Assembly (NCBI RefSeq): GCF_007830435.1
Contig: NZ_VLLC01000004.1
Location: 62,001 to 126,000, forward strand
DNA: 64,000 nt
Direction of reading: 5' to 3'
Source of the DNA: Desulfobotulus alkaliphilus
GTDB taxonomy: Bacteria > Desulfobacterota > Desulfobacteria > Desulfobacterales > ASO4-4
Numbering within the stretch: the first letter of the stretch is position 1; every line of letters starts with the position of its first letter. Below, in pieces: positions 1 to 8,748 of this stretch. The notes beneath the pieces were generated by a model. It was not told the DNA's origin, did no database searches, and saw only the letters and a program-made list of their open reading frames with translations. The translations under genes and the position numbers were made by a program.

Positions 1-291
1 GGCAGCGCCAAGGAAGCCGTTCTTGAGCGTATCAGGGCAACCTGTGAAGAACTGAAGGAAGAGGTAGGGGACTGCCTTGCATCCTGCGAACATGTTCTGG
101 TCAAAGTGGGACATCCCGTTAAAACCATCATTGATACGGCAACGGAAGACGGTTATGATCTCGTGGTGATGGGAACCCGGGGGCACAGCAAGTTTGAGGA
201 TCTGCTTCTGGGCAGTACGGCCAATGGGGTTATCCGCCGCTGCCCCGTACCTGTCATGGTGGTAAGACTGGAAGCACCGAAAACTTCCTGA
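1..291 (+). CDS. Universal stress protein (UspA family), 3' part
   Basis: The frame is open from the first base of the window, so the start lies outside; 96 residues are visible. The C-terminal UspA nucleotide-binding signature is clear: VVMGTRGHSK followed by LLLGSTANGVIRRCPVPVMV, which gives the G-x2-G-x9-G-S/T pattern typical of ATP-binding members. These are soluble cytoplasmic proteins that bind ATP and help survival under stress. The stop at 291 is followed by about 75 bases before the next gene, with no clear terminator. Family assignment is firm; the stress or client cannot be told. Confidence 0.9.
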   Translation, partial: GSAKEAVLERIRATCEELKEEVGDCLASCEHVLVKVGHPVKTIIDTATEDGYDLVVMGTRGHSKFEDLLLGSTANGVIRRCPVPVMVVRLEAPKTS

Positions 292-367
292 CGGCTGGCA
301 GCCCTTACCGTCTACAAATCATGGATTGTTATATTTTTTAATTTTTTTTGCAGGAAAAGGGAGAAGC

Positions 368-967
368 ATGAAACGCTTTGGGATCTTTTTTTTATTGATG
401 ACGGCCCTGGCATGGGTCCCCGCCCATGCGGGAATGGGGGTTGGTCTCTATGTGAACCAGTCCAGCGTAGCAGGATCACTGATGGTGGACATGGATACGG
501 GCCACGGATTCATGGCCTTGGGCGGCGAAGGTATTTATAAGGATGATGACTATAAAATGGCAGCTGCCACCCTTGCCGTTAAAAATGATCAGTTCATGCC
601 GGGTATCCGTTACATTGTTGGCTTCAAAGGATATTATATTGATGCGGAGCACGGAAAGTTCAAAGGAAGCAGTACCGCCACAGGGCTGGCTTTTCTTTTT
701 GGCATGGGATATGAGCTGGATGCCGCCATCAATCCCCTTCCCATTCCCGTAAGTATTGATGGGCAACTCATGGGGTCTCCAAAGCCCCTGACATGGAAGG
801 ACGGAGATTACTACTGGGAAGCCAGAGGCGGCCTGGGTTTCCATGTTCTGAAAAACGCCACCATCCGTGTGGATCTTCGCAGAATAACCGCAAGCTTTGA
901 AGATAAGGGGTACAAGTGGAGCAAGGATGATTATAACATTCTCCTTGGTTATGAAATCCGCTTCTGA
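368..967 (+). CDS. Small outer-membrane beta-barrel-like protein, unknown function
   Basis: The open frame begins at 326, but ATG 368 is the better start: it follows a GGGAGAAG ribosome site and opens a clean signal peptide (MKRFGIFFLLMTALAWVPA ending in HA). The mature part of about 180 residues has alternating polar and hydrophobic stretches, many Gly and aromatic residues, and ends LLGYEIRF, with the terminal Phe typical of outer-membrane barrels. The family was not recognised. Export is well supported; the barrel is inferred. A bidirectional terminator follows and the next gene converges from the other strand. Confidence 0.6.
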   Translation: MKRFGIFFLLMTALAWVPAHAGMGVGLYVNQSSVAGSLMVDMDTGHGFMALGGEGIYKDDDYKMAAATLAVKNDQFMPGIRYIVGFKGYYIDAEHGKFKGSSTATGLAFLFGMGYELDAAINPLPIPVSIDGQLMGSPKPLTWKDGDYYWEARGGLGFHVLKNATIRVDLRRITASFEDKGYKWSKDDYNILLGYEIRF

Positions 968-993
968 TTTGCCATTCCCGAAGGAATAAAAAT

Positions 994-1027
994 AGCCCCG
1001 ACCCTTAATAAGGTCAGGGCTTTTTTT
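994..1027. terminator. Bidirectional intrinsic terminator
   Basis: AGCCCCGACC and GGTCAGGGCT pair around a short CTTAATAA loop, followed by seven T on the plus strand. An A-rich run precedes the stem, so the minus strand also reads stem plus T-run. It lies between two convergent genes (stops at 967 and 1032) and can end both. Confidence 0.85.
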
Positions 1028-1031
1028 GTTT

Positions 1032-2375
1032 TTATTTTTTTGAAGATGCCTTTGCAAATTTTGAAACTGGCGGGTTGAAATATCCATGCTTCATTTCAGG
1101 AAATGTTTTTTGAAAATAACGGATCAGGGTCACCATTCCCATGGCCGTTCCCGGTGATGCCGCATCGTTCACCAGTCTGTAATAGCGCAGGGGGTCAAAG
1201 TTGAGGTTGCGCCACTGGATCAGGTGGACAGCGTGGTTTTTTAAAAAATCTTCCATGGCAGCCGCTTCTTCGGCACCGTCACTGACACCCGGGGCATTGA
1301 GGTAATTGAGGGCCACATGGGCTCCCCGCTTTTCAGCCACATCCACACTTTTCAGCACATCGGAAAAGGTATAGCCCTTTGGCTGGAAATAGGCATTGTA
1401 AACCGCTTCCCTTCCGCTGTTCATGCTGACCCGCATGGAATCCAGCCCTGCCTCAAAAAGCCGGTCCAGCACGGCGGGAAGGCTGGCATTGGTATTCATG
1501 TTCAGGGTGCCTTTGTCCGTTTTTTCCCGGATCAGCCGCAGGGCGGGTTCAATGACATGGGCCGCCAGCAGGGGATCGCCCTCACAGCCCTGCCCGAAAC
1601 TCACCACCGCATCCGGCACCCTTTCGATGTGAAGCAGGGCAATTTCCGCAATCTCCCTTGGGCTGGGGGTAAAGGCAATGCGGTTCTGGCAGCTCTGAAG
1701 CTCAGGGTTATCCTGAAGGGAGATGCAGCCAAGGCAGCGGGCATTGCAAGTGCGGGAGGTGGGCAGGGGAGCCTCGTAACGGCCCAGAAAAAAGTTTTTT
1801 GCCGCAGGACAGCCATAGATCAGGGCACAGTTTTTAATGTGCAGGAGCAGCCGGTTTTTCGGCAGAAGGGAGCGGATGTCAAGAACACCTGTCTGCACCT
1901 TTTCCACGGGCATGCAGCGCAGATCCTGCCGGTCTTCCCTGTCCACCTGAAACACGGCGGAGGCAAATCCCTTTTTAGACCATCCCACGGCTCCATAGGC
2001 AAAAAGGGGCAGAATTTTCGCATTTCCCCGCTCCCTGTAGGCCGGAAGCCGGGTAATGACATAGCCCGGAGAATTAAAGGCAGCCACGGGAAAGAGGGGT
2101 TCTCCCGGTTCCCAGGGGTTTTCGTCCATTACTTCCACCCGCTGTTTTCTGATATTCCACAGAAGGGGCATGCGATCCGGCAGCAGCATGGTTTCACTGC
2201 CATGGGGCAGAGGAACCATGTCCTTTTCCCTTAAGGGCAGCAGGCTTTCGCCACACATGCCAAGGGCCGCATAGCCTTCAAGATCAAAAATTTCTCCTGC
2301 GGCATTGGCCACAAGCCCCGGAACATAGGGGGATTCATTTTTTTTTTTTCCCTTGTAAGTTTTTTTTCCAGCCAT
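1032..2375 (-). CDS. Radical SAM protein of unknown substrate
   Basis: About 447 residues. The radical SAM cluster motif is CNARCLGC (C-x3-C-x2-C), but it sits in the middle of the protein (near residue 215), after a roughly 200-residue N-terminal region that is not recognised. After it come a Gly-rich strand (VSFGQGCEGDP) and LNMNTNASLP, typical of the SAM-binding barrel. ATG 2375 follows GGAAAGAAG at 8 bases; a GTG at 2384 is in frame but lies too close to that site. The N-terminus is Lys-rich. The gene stands alone between a convergent gene and the divergent pabA, so context does not give a substrate. Confidence 0.75.
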   Translation of the reverse strand: MAGKKTYKGKKKNESPYVPGLVANAAGEIFDLEGYAALGMCGESLLPLREKDMVPLPHGSETMLLPDRMPLLWNIRKQRVEVMDENPWEPGEPLFPVAAFNSPGYVITRLPAYRERGNAKILPLFAYGAVGWSKKGFASAVFQVDREDRQDLRCMPVEKVQTGVLDIRSLLPKNRLLLHIKNCALIYGCPAAKNFFLGRYEAPLPTSRTCNARCLGCISLQDNPELQSCQNRIAFTPSPREIAEIALLHIERVPDAVVSFGQGCEGDPLLAAHVIEPALRLIREKTDKGTLNMNTNASLPAVLDRLFEAGLDSMRVSMNSGREAVYNAYFQPKGYTFSDVLKSVDVAEKRGAHVALNYLNAPGVSDGAEEAAAMEDFLKNHAVHLIQWRNLNFDPLRYYRLVNDAASPGTAMGMVTLIRYFQKTFPEMKHGYFNPPVSKFAKASSKK

Positions 2376-2560
2376 GCCAGTCACTTCTTTCCATATGCGG
2401 ACGCCTTTTCCTTGACAGCAAAAAGCGGCTCAGGTTATCGCTTCCAGTCAGAATATATTGGAGTCTTTCAAGCGTAATGCCAGGCGCACAGCCATCCAGA
2501 CGCTTCTGGGTAGTGTGCGCCTTTTGCATACCGGAAAAAAGCCAAAGCGGAAAGTCTTTC

Positions 2561-3127
2561 ATGAAACCCCTGATCCTTATAGATAATTTTGATTCCTTCA
2601 CCTTCAACCTTGCCCAGCTTTTTGCCATGGCAGGTAAAAAGCCTCGGGTTTTGCGCAGCAATACGGCCCTCTCTCTTATCTCAGAAATGGATCCTGCGGG
2701 TATCATCATCGGTCCCGGTCCCGATGATCCAGAAAGATCCGGAGTATCCATGGAGGTGCTGGAATATTTTTCAGATAAAATTCCCATCCTTGGCATCTGC
2801 CTTGGGATGCAGTGCATTGCGGAACACTTTGGCGGAAAAACCATTCCCTCACCAGAGCCGGTACACGGAAAAACAAGCATGATTACCCATGAAGGCCGGG
2901 GGATTCTTAAAAATATCCCCAGCCCCTTCAGGGCCTGCCGTTACCATTCCCTGTGCGTGGACATTCCTGCAAAAAGCCCCCTTTGCATCTGCGGCCGCAG
3001 TGAAGATGGCACTCCCATGGCCCTTTTTCACAGAGATCTTCCCCTTTTCGGCCTGCAGTTTCATCCGGAAAGTTTTTTAACGGAGCACGGCCATCAAATG
3101 GCCCTTCATTTTCTGGGGGTGCTTTGA
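2561..3127 (+). CDS. pabA: Aminodeoxychorismate/anthranilate synthase glutaminase subunit
   Basis: A 188-residue class I glutamine amidotransferase that supplies ammonia to its PabB partner. It opens with LILIDNFDSFTFN, has the oxyanion strand GPGPDDPE, the nucleophile in GICLGMQCIAE and the His-Glu pair in LQFHPES. ATG 2561 starts the conserved core; the longer upstream open frame is not conserved-looking. The gene directly precedes pabBC, and their ends meet at 3125-3130, which points to the p-aminobenzoate (folate) pathway rather than tryptophan. No trp genes are nearby. Confidence 0.88.
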   Translation: MKPLILIDNFDSFTFNLAQLFAMAGKKPRVLRSNTALSLISEMDPAGIIIGPGPDDPERSGVSMEVLEYFSDKIPILGICLGMQCIAEHFGGKTIPSPEPVHGKTSMITHEGRGILKNIPSPFRACRYHSLCVDIPAKSPLCICGRSEDGTPMALFHRDLPLFGLQFHPESFLTEHGHQMALHFLGVL

Positions 3128-3129
3128 CC

Positions 3130-5445
3130 ATGGATTTTTCCTTTGTTTCCAGACCTGCGGGCTTTTTTAGCCGGAGTTTTGATTTTGAAGAAGACTTTCA
3201 GGAGCTCGCCGCCCTGTTTCAGGATCAGAGGGGCAGCATGGTTTTTCTTTCCGGCGGAGAGCATCCGGAAGCCCGCATCCACGGTTTTGTCTGCCAGCCC
3301 TTTCTGGAGCTTTCATGGGAAAAGGATAGGGCTGTACTCCTTTCAGAACAGGGAAAAACAGAAAGCCCTCTGCCCTTGGAGCTTCTGGACAGGGTGATGG
3401 CGGCCTGTGCCTTTGGGCGAGATGAGGAAGAAGGTCTTCCCTTTGGTCTCTTTGGCTTTTTTTCCTATGACCTTAAAAACCATATGGAAAATCTCCCGGA
3501 TACGGTGCTGGATGATCTTTTTTTGCCCGGATACAGACTTTTTGCCCCAAGGCTTGTGGTCTGGAAGCACAGGGATGAGAAGAAGATCCGGTTGAAAGCT
3601 CTGTATCTTGAGAATGAAAAACCGGAAAAGGCCCTCCGTACGCTGGATGATTTTGAAGGCATCCTCCATGCTTTCACCACCTTTTCCGACAAATCCCGTA
3701 AAAAAAATTTGATGCCTCACCCCGGCACCCTTTCTTCCACCTTCACAGCCCGGATGTACCGGAATGCCGTGGACCGTATCCGTGATCATATCGGCAAGGG
3801 GGAGGTGTATCAGGTGAATCTCTCCCAGCGGTTTTCCCTTGCCTTTAAAGGCAAGGCCTTTACCCTTTTTCTGAAAATGCAGGAAGCCGCACCCCAGCCC
3901 TTTTCCGTATTTCTGCAGGCCGGAGATTTTCAGCTGGCATCCCTTTCGCCGGAACGTTTTTTAAGGATGAAGAACCAGAGGATAGAAAGCCACCCCATCA
4001 AGGGCACAAGGCCCAGGGGAAAAACCGCAGAAGAAGATGCCCTCCTGAAAAAGGAGCTGGAAGAAAGCATCAAGGACGGGGCTGAGCTGGCCATGATTGT
4101 GGATCTGGTGCGCAATGATCTGGGCCGCATTGCCGTAACCGGCAGCGTTCGGGTGGATGTTGCCGCACGTACGGAAGTCTGGCCCCATCTTTTCCACAGG
4201 GTGGCCGTGGTTTCTGCGCAGGTGGAAAAGGGGACCGGGCCGGGGGATATTCTCAAGGCCACCTTTCCACCGGGTTCTGTCACGGGCTGTCCCAAGATAC
4301 GGGCCATGGAGCTCATTGATGAACTGGAGCCCCGACGCCGCCACGCCTATACGGGGGCCATGGGCTACCTTGGTTTTAATGGCAGCATGGATCTCAATGT
4401 GGCCATCCGTACGGTGATCTGTAAGGACGGAAAGGCCCATTATTCCACGGGCGGCGGTGTTGTCTGGGATTCGGACCCGGAAGAGGAATATAAAGAGACC
4501 CTGCACAAGGCAGCTCCTTTTTTTAAGGCTTTTGATCTGGAACCGGGATTTCCGGAAAAGGGAAAAGAGGCTGAGCTGTGGCAGGACGGACGATTTCTTC
4601 CCCTTTCCGAAGCGAAGATTATGCCGGATACTCCGGCCCTGCGCCATGGCAGGGGGGTCTTTGAAACCATTGCCCTGATACGGGGGAAAGCCCTGCATCT
4701 TCAGGAGCATACAGAACGGCTGAGGGCATCGGCACCGGAGGTGACAGGGAGGGGCCTGCCTTCGGTGAACTGGGAAGGGATAATCCGCATGCTTTGTCGT
4801 AAAAATCCGGAAGCTGCGGAAAGGGGGCAGGTGCATCTGATGGCCATGGATACGGGAAACGATCTTCTTTCCCTCACGGCCATGCTGAGGCCCCTTGATC
4901 TTCCCCAAAGCCGGGACGGACGCATCCTCTGTCTTCATCCGGAACCCTTTTATTCGCCCATGGCAAGACATAAGAGCATGGCCTATGTTTTCTTTGCCAG
5001 AGCAAGGGAGAAGGCCGTGGCTGCGGGGGCGGATGAAGCCCTGATTCAGGCTCCGGACGGAAGCCTTCTGGAAGGCTCCTTCAGCAGTTTGCTGCTGGTT
5101 TCCGGAAAAAATATCTTCATCCCCACAGGGCCCGCACTTCCGGGCATTACCCGCCAGAAGGCCATGGAATATTTCAGATCCATGGGGTTTGAAATTCATG
5201 AAAAAAAGATTTTTTTTAAAGACCTTGAAAAGGCGGAACACCTTTTTTGTTTTTCAAGCCTTAGGGGGCCCATGTGGGTGAAAGAAGTGAGAACCATGGC
5301 CGGGTTCTCCTGCTCTGGGTCTGGGATGGGCTTACAAGGGGAAGGGGCAAAAGAGAGTGGGGATATGAAGGGGATCGTTTCTTTTTCAGCACCGGATAAG
5401 GAGGCATTCGCTGCCCTGCGTATTTTTTTAGGTTATGATCTCTGA
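3130..5445 (+). CDS. pabB: Fused aminodeoxychorismate synthase component I and 4-amino-4-deoxychorismate lyase
   Basis: 771 residues with two enzymes in one chain. The first roughly 480 residues are a chorismate-binding domain: HPIKGTRPRGK, MIVDLVRNDLGRIA, SVTGCPKIRAMELIDELEPR, and a Gly-rich GAMGYLGFNG. The last roughly 280 residues are a class IV PLP-dependent lyase (PabC): RGVFETIALIRG, the ARHKSMAY stretch with the likely PLP lysine, and ALPGITRQKAMEYF. Together with PabA this makes p-aminobenzoate from chorismate and glutamine. ATG 3130 is chosen; a TTG at 3124 overlapping the pabA stop is possible. Translational coupling to pabA is likely. Similar PabB-PabC fusions are known in several bacteria. 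Confidence 0.9.
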   Translation: MDFSFVSRPAGFFSRSFDFEEDFQELAALFQDQRGSMVFLSGGEHPEARIHGFVCQPFLELSWEKDRAVLLSEQGKTESPLPLELLDRVMAACAFGRDEEEGLPFGLFGFFSYDLKNHMENLPDTVLDDLFLPGYRLFAPRLVVWKHRDEKKIRLKALYLENEKPEKALRTLDDFEGILHAFTTFSDKSRKKNLMPHPGTLSSTFTARMYRNAVDRIRDHIGKGEVYQVNLSQRFSLAFKGKAFTLFLKMQEAAPQPFSVFLQAGDFQLASLSPERFLRMKNQRIESHPIKGTRPRGKTAEEDALLKKELEESIKDGAELAMIVDLVRNDLGRIAVTGSVRVDVAARTEVWPHLFHRVAVVSAQVEKGTGPGDILKATFPPGSVTGCPKIRAMELIDELEPRRRHAYTGAMGYLGFNGSMDLNVAIRTVICKDGKAHYSTGGGVVWDSDPEEEYKETLHKAAPFFKAFDLEPGFPEKGKEAELWQDGRFLPLSEAKIMPDTPALRHGRGVFETIALIRGKALHLQEHTERLRASAPEVTGRGLPSVNWEGIIRMLCRKNPEAAERGQVHLMAMDTGNDLLSLTAMLRPLDLPQSRDGRILCLHPEPFYSPMARHKSMAYVFFARAREKAVAAGADEALIQAPDGSLLEGSFSSLLLVSGKNIFIPTGPALPGITRQKAMEYFRSMGFEIHEKKIFFKDLEKAEHLFCFSSLRGPMWVKEVRTMAGFSCSGSGMGLQGEGAKESGDMKGIVSFSAPDKEAFAALRIFLGYDL

Positions 5446-5478
5446 GGGGTTTCTGTGGCCTTTTCCCCTCACCTTACT

Positions 5479-5574
5479 TAAGGACTTTAAAGTCCTTAGC
5501 GACCTTAAAATCCTTAACAACAATACCCACGCCCAGTTGAAGCAGGTAGGGCAGGCACGGGGGCCTGCCCCACA
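5479..5574. repeat. Intergenic palindrome plus REP-like hairpin (family C copy 1)
   Basis: The 155-base gap holds a perfect 20-base palindrome TAAGGACTTTAAAGTCCTTA (5479-5498) and a hairpin of the form GGGCAGGC...GCCTGCCC (about 5549-5571). The stretch between them, including ACAATACCCA and GCAGGTAGGGCAG, recurs in reverse orientation near 7455-7520, so this is a dispersed repeat. The palindrome may also work as the terminator of pabBC, though no T-run follows. Confidence 0.65.
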
Positions 5575-5600
5575 AAAAAACTCCCCAGTCCCCTCTTCCC

Positions 5601-6572
5601 CTACCAGTCCTCCGTATCTTCAGGGGGCAGGAAAACATCCGGAAGGCGTTCCCGGACTTCCGTTTCCAGATCCCTGTCCATCATGGCTCCCTGCAGGCTG
5701 CGGATGCGCAGGAAGGAATCCACGCTGAGGCCCGTGGCATTTTCAAGATTGGCACCCCGGAGGTCTGCCCCGTCCAGACAAATCTGTTCCAGACAGGCAT
5801 GGCGCAGATCCGTCCCCATGAGGTTGGCATCTTCCAGATTCACCCCCGTAAGATCCGCATGCATGAGGCTGGCACCGGCAAGGTCGGCCTTTGCAAGGCG
5901 GGACTCCCTGAGCATGGCGTAATCCATGAAAGCATGCTGGAGATCCACACTTTCAAGGTTGGTTTTCCATAAATAGGCCCGGTGCAGATTGGCACCCGTC
6001 AGATTGGCAGCCTCAAGGTTCACATTTTCAAGGTTGGCATCCTCAAAGCTGCTTTTACGCAGATCCGTCCAGCTCAGATCCGCACTCCAGAGATAACTTC
6101 CCGTAAAATCAACCCCCTGCAGATCCATACTCCTCAGGTAACAGTTGCTCAGGTCCATACGGGTGACACCATACTTGTTCAGTCTTCTGATATTGCCTCT
6201 GGTTTTTCTGGCAGCCTCTTCACTCTCCCAGTTTCTGAAATCATCGATTTCATCCCTGTAATGGCGTTTTTCCATCAGGTTTCTTCCCTTCTGCTGAAAC
6301 CAGAAAAGCACCACGCCAATGAGCAGAATATCCATCAGAACCCCATGGGCCTCAGCCATCACTTCCTCCCGGAAGGAATCAGAATAATAATCCCAGTGCA
6401 GGGTGAGGCCTATGACAAGAAAACTGGTACCAAAAAAAACAATAATGGTCATAATGATGGGGCTGGCAATGATGTAATCATAGAACTGGCGGATCAAGCC
6501 GGTTTTTTTACCGCTTTTTTGTTTTTCTACCCTGGGAGTCCAGGGAGGTGGTGGTGGGATGGGGGAAGCCAT
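5601..6572 (-). CDS. Membrane-anchored pentapeptide-repeat protein
   Basis: 323 residues. The N-terminus is cytoplasmic-looking (MASPIPPPPPWTPR, then basic), followed by two hydrophobic segments near residues 33-55 and 82-100. From about residue 135 to 300 there are roughly thirty A(D/N)Lxx-type pentapeptides (for example LTGANLHRAYLWKTNLES), which fold as a right-handed four-sided helix. The tail is acidic. Membrane segments plus a pentapeptide helix occur in many uncharacterised bacterial proteins, and the ligand is unknown. The gene is a single transcription unit convergent with pabBC. Confidence 0.85.
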   Translation of the reverse strand: MASPIPPPPPWTPRVEKQKSGKKTGLIRQFYDYIIASPIIMTIIVFFGTSFLVIGLTLHWDYYSDSFREEVMAEAHGVLMDILLIGVVLFWFQQKGRNLMEKRHYRDEIDDFRNWESEEAARKTRGNIRRLNKYGVTRMDLSNCYLRSMDLQGVDFTGSYLWSADLSWTDLRKSSFEDANLENVNLEAANLTGANLHRAYLWKTNLESVDLQHAFMDYAMLRESRLAKADLAGASLMHADLTGVNLEDANLMGTDLRHACLEQICLDGADLRGANLENATGLSVDSFLRIRSLQGAMMDRDLETEVRERLPDVFLPPEDTEDW

Positions 6573-6726
6573 GGCTGGTTTTCCTTGGAAAGGTTCCCTT
6601 GAGAGAAAGTTCCTTGCAGACCCGATGCAGGTACTGTCGGACGATTGTTTTTCTTATAACAAAAACCCTTGTCATTTAAAAGGGATTGGTGCAAAAGGTC
6701 TGATGGGGAAAAAATGGCATTCTCTT

Positions 6727-6919
6727 TTCTGACTACGCCCCTGACTCAGCCACAGCTTGCTGGTCAGATTGATAAAAGGCCCATGATATTTTATAAGGGC
6801 AGACGCAAAGCCTCCCCTTCGAATGGTGTCTACGGTCCCTGTTTTATAGGGGCTCCCTTGCGGGTCGTCCGCTATCAAACGTAAAATCCGGCCATATAAT
6901 TCCAGGGGTAATCAGATTC
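6727..6919 (-). repeat. Repeat family A, copy 3 (reverse orientation)
   Basis: This matches the 222-228 base copies near 23.7 and 31.9 kb when read on the minus strand: it opens TCTGACTACGCCCCTGACTC, continues with CAGCTTGCTGGTCAGATTG and closes GGGGTAATCAGATT. The ends are imperfect inverted repeats. Internally it carries the GGGCAGRCG-type hairpins. It lies in the roughly 400-base gap between the divergent pentapeptide gene and yhbY; no open frame of interest is inside. Confidence 0.7.
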
Positions 6920-6969
6920 TTTTTTTTACAGAACCAACTGCCGTAATATTTTTACATAAGGAAAGAATC

Positions 6970-7302
6970 ATGACAGAGCTTAAAGGATTTCAGAAACAGT
7001 ATCTTAAAGGCCTTGCCCATTCCATGAAACCGGTGGTCATTATCGGTCAGCATGGTGTAACACCGCCTTTACTGGCTTCCATTGAAGAAGCCCTGCATGC
7101 CCATGAACTCATTAAGGTACGGTTCAATGATTTCAAGGAAAAGGAAGTGAAGGATACCCTGACCCTTGAAATTGTGGAAAAAAGTAAAGCTGTTCTGGTC
7201 AGCAGTGTAGGTCATACCATTACCCTCTACCGACCCTGTAAAATTACGGAAAAAAGAAAGATTCGTATTCCCAAAAATCCCGTGAAAGCACCTCCGGCAT
7301 AA
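6970..7302 (+). CDS. yhbY: YhbY-type RNA-binding protein (CRM domain)
   Basis: 110 residues covering a single CRM domain, normal for the family. It begins with the helix LKGFQKQYLKGLAHSMKP and carries the GxxG loop as IGQHGV, followed by EALHAHELIKVRFN and a strand ending GHTITLYRP. YhbY proteins bind pre-50S ribosomal subunits and assist assembly. ATG 6970 follows AAGGAAAGAATC. The gene stands alone here rather than with the usual neighbours. A Lys/Arg-rich tail follows the domain. Confidence 0.92.
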   Translation: MTELKGFQKQYLKGLAHSMKPVVIIGQHGVTPPLLASIEEALHAHELIKVRFNDFKEKEVKDTLTLEIVEKSKAVLVSSVGHTITLYRPCKITEKRKIRIPKNPVKAPPA

Positions 7303-7392
7303 GGGAGCATCGGCAGGGGCACCCTTTAGGGGTGGACCGCAGGCCTGTTTTTCTCCCCTTGGATGAGAATATTTTTTATGGAAACCTCATCC

Positions 7393-7520
7393 CAGGGCAG
7401 GCACAGAGGCCTGCCCCTACAAAACATGGGCTGCATAATTTATTTACAGGTACAGATTGTGTCTGCCCTACCTGCTCCTTTATGGCGTTGAGGCCGGTCT
7501 TGGGTATTGTCGTTAAGGTC
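7393..7520. repeat. REP-like hairpin and family C copy 2
   Basis: The 259-base gap after yhbY contains GGGCAGGCACAGAGGCCTGCCC (about 7395-7416), the same hairpin type as at 5549. It is followed by a segment (about 7455-7520) that read backwards matches 5480-5555: CTTTAAAGACCTTAACGACAATACCCA..., then GCAGGTAGGGCAG. No gene was seen in this gap. Confidence 0.6.
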
Positions 7521-7561
7521 TTTAAGGAAAGTAATGGAAAAAATCCTAAAAGTTACCTTTT

Positions 7562-8143
7562 TCAGTCTTCCTTTTCTTCCTTGATCAACTCAACTGCCTT
7601 TATAAAAACATCACCGAGGCGGAGAATGCCAACAACGGTAGTGTGTTCCTGCCCGCGAGTTACCAGAAGGGACTGGTGCTGCCCTAAAAGAAGCTGATGA
7701 ATCCCTTCATCAAGGGTGGCCTCTTCATCCACATACTCACCGGCAGAGGGAGTGTACATGACATCCTTGACCTTGATCTTTGAGGTTTTTCTGGCGATGT
7801 CCTGCAGGGGCTTGTCCCAGAGCCGGAACTGATCCAGCAGGCCCTTCATGAACTTGGGACTCAGACCAAAACGGGAAAGGCCTAAGGACATGGGACTGCC
7901 ATCACCGACTTCAAAGTATTTGGGTTCCAGAGCCCGCAGTACGTCCAGATGACTGAGCTTACCTTTAATTTCATTATTTTCATCATAAACGAGAACGGCT
8001 CTGTGGCCTTCGCCACAGGTAGCCTTCATGCGTTTCAGGGCGTCTTCCAGCACCAGCATGGCATCATAGAGGGTCTGTTCTCCGGAGATGGTGCTGTATT
8101 CACTTAAGGGAATCATTACTTCTTTTACCATGGTTTTTTTCAT
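7562..8143 (-). CDS. Two-CBS-domain protein
   Basis: 193 residues from ATG 8143, which follows AAAGGAGA; the longer open frame upstream lacks a ribosome site. Two CBS motifs are visible: residues about 5-75 (VKEVMIPLSEYSTI...DNNEIKGKLSHLDVLRAL) and about 120-190 (KVKDVMYTPSAGEYVDEEAT...VVGILRLGDVF). CBS pairs bind adenosyl nucleotides and act as energy sensors. A linker of about 40 residues (GLSRFGLSPKFMKGLLDQF) lies between them. No catalytic domain is attached, so it probably acts as a stand-alone regulator; its partner is unknown. Confidence 0.85.
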   Translation of the reverse strand: MKKTMVKEVMIPLSEYSTISGEQTLYDAMLVLEDALKRMKATCGEGHRAVLVYDENNEIKGKLSHLDVLRALEPKYFEVGDGSPMSLGLSRFGLSPKFMKGLLDQFRLWDKPLQDIARKTSKIKVKDVMYTPSAGEYVDEEATLDEGIHQLLLGQHQSLLVTRGQEHTTVVGILRLGDVFIKAVELIKEEKED

Positions 8144-8224
8144 TGAATTTTCTCCTTTGGAATGGATTGTGGAAGAGACGGCTGACAAAAACATATCCTG
8201 ACTGTCAGCAGGTTGTGGGAAGAA

Positions 8225-8342
8225 GAAAACGGGAAGGCTCCGGGCAGATCTTGCGTCTGCCCGCATAAAATATCTGTTCTGTTATTGCCCGACTACAACC
8301 GGATCAGCAGCCTGCGGCTGCAAGCCTGGGAGTAATCAGATT
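8225..8342 (+). repeat. Repeat family A, truncated copy 4
   Basis: The right-hand part matches other copies: GACTACAACCGGATCAGCAG then AAGCCTGGGAGTAATCAGATT, ending at 8342. A hairpin GGGCAGATCTTGCGTCTGCCC precedes it. The left half is missing or too diverged to follow. Its terminal AATCTGATTAC abuts the TAA stop of the minus-strand gene at 8341-8748. Confidence 0.55.
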
Positions 8343-8748
8343 ATCCTTTGGCTGCACTGCTGCAGGCTTCTTCCAGTCTGGCCTGAAGATAGGCTGCCCC
8401 TTCGGCATCTTCCAGGTCAAAGCAGTGCCCGTCCTCGCCAAGGAGACCGCCCGGAACCAGATCGCCCAGCCCATCGGGATCTGTCACCATGTCACCGTAA
8501 AAACATACGGAAAGCCAGCGGTTTTCAGGGTCGTCGTCGATAATATCCACCATGGCAAAAAGACTGCGGGTTTTCTGGTTTACGTGCCTGGCCCGGAGAG
8601 AGTAGCTGACTCCGGGGCGTTCGTTGAAATCCAGTTCAACGCCGCCTTTTTCCGTAAGAAGTTTCAGATAACTTTCAAATACGGGTTTGATGCCTGCACC
8701 GTCCACAGTCCAGTCTGCTAAAAACTTCCCAATGGATGCCATAATCAT
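8341..8748 (-). CDS. Conserved-looking soluble protein of unknown function
   Basis: 135 residues, acidic, without signal peptide or membrane segment. ATG 8748 lies 11 bases after GAGGGAG; a second ATG two codons later is possible. The text is well ordered (VELDFNERPGVSYSLRAR, RSLFAMVDIIDDDPENRWLS, a DGLGDLVPGGLLGEDG loop) and looks like a small alpha/beta fold, but I do not recognise the family. It is followed on the same strand by the CBS protein about 200 bases on, with a repeat between, so an operon is doubtful. Confidence 0.65.
   Translation of the reverse strand: MIMASIGKFLADWTVDGAGIKPVFESYLKLLTEKGGVELDFNERPGVSYSLRARHVNQKTRSLFAMVDIIDDDPENRWLSVCFYGDMVTDPDGLGDLVPGGLLGEDGHCFDLEDAEGAAYLQARLEEACSSAAKG

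Noticed and set aside
3961-5241. 426-residue minus-strand open frame
   Set aside because: Shadow of the pabB-pabC fusion.
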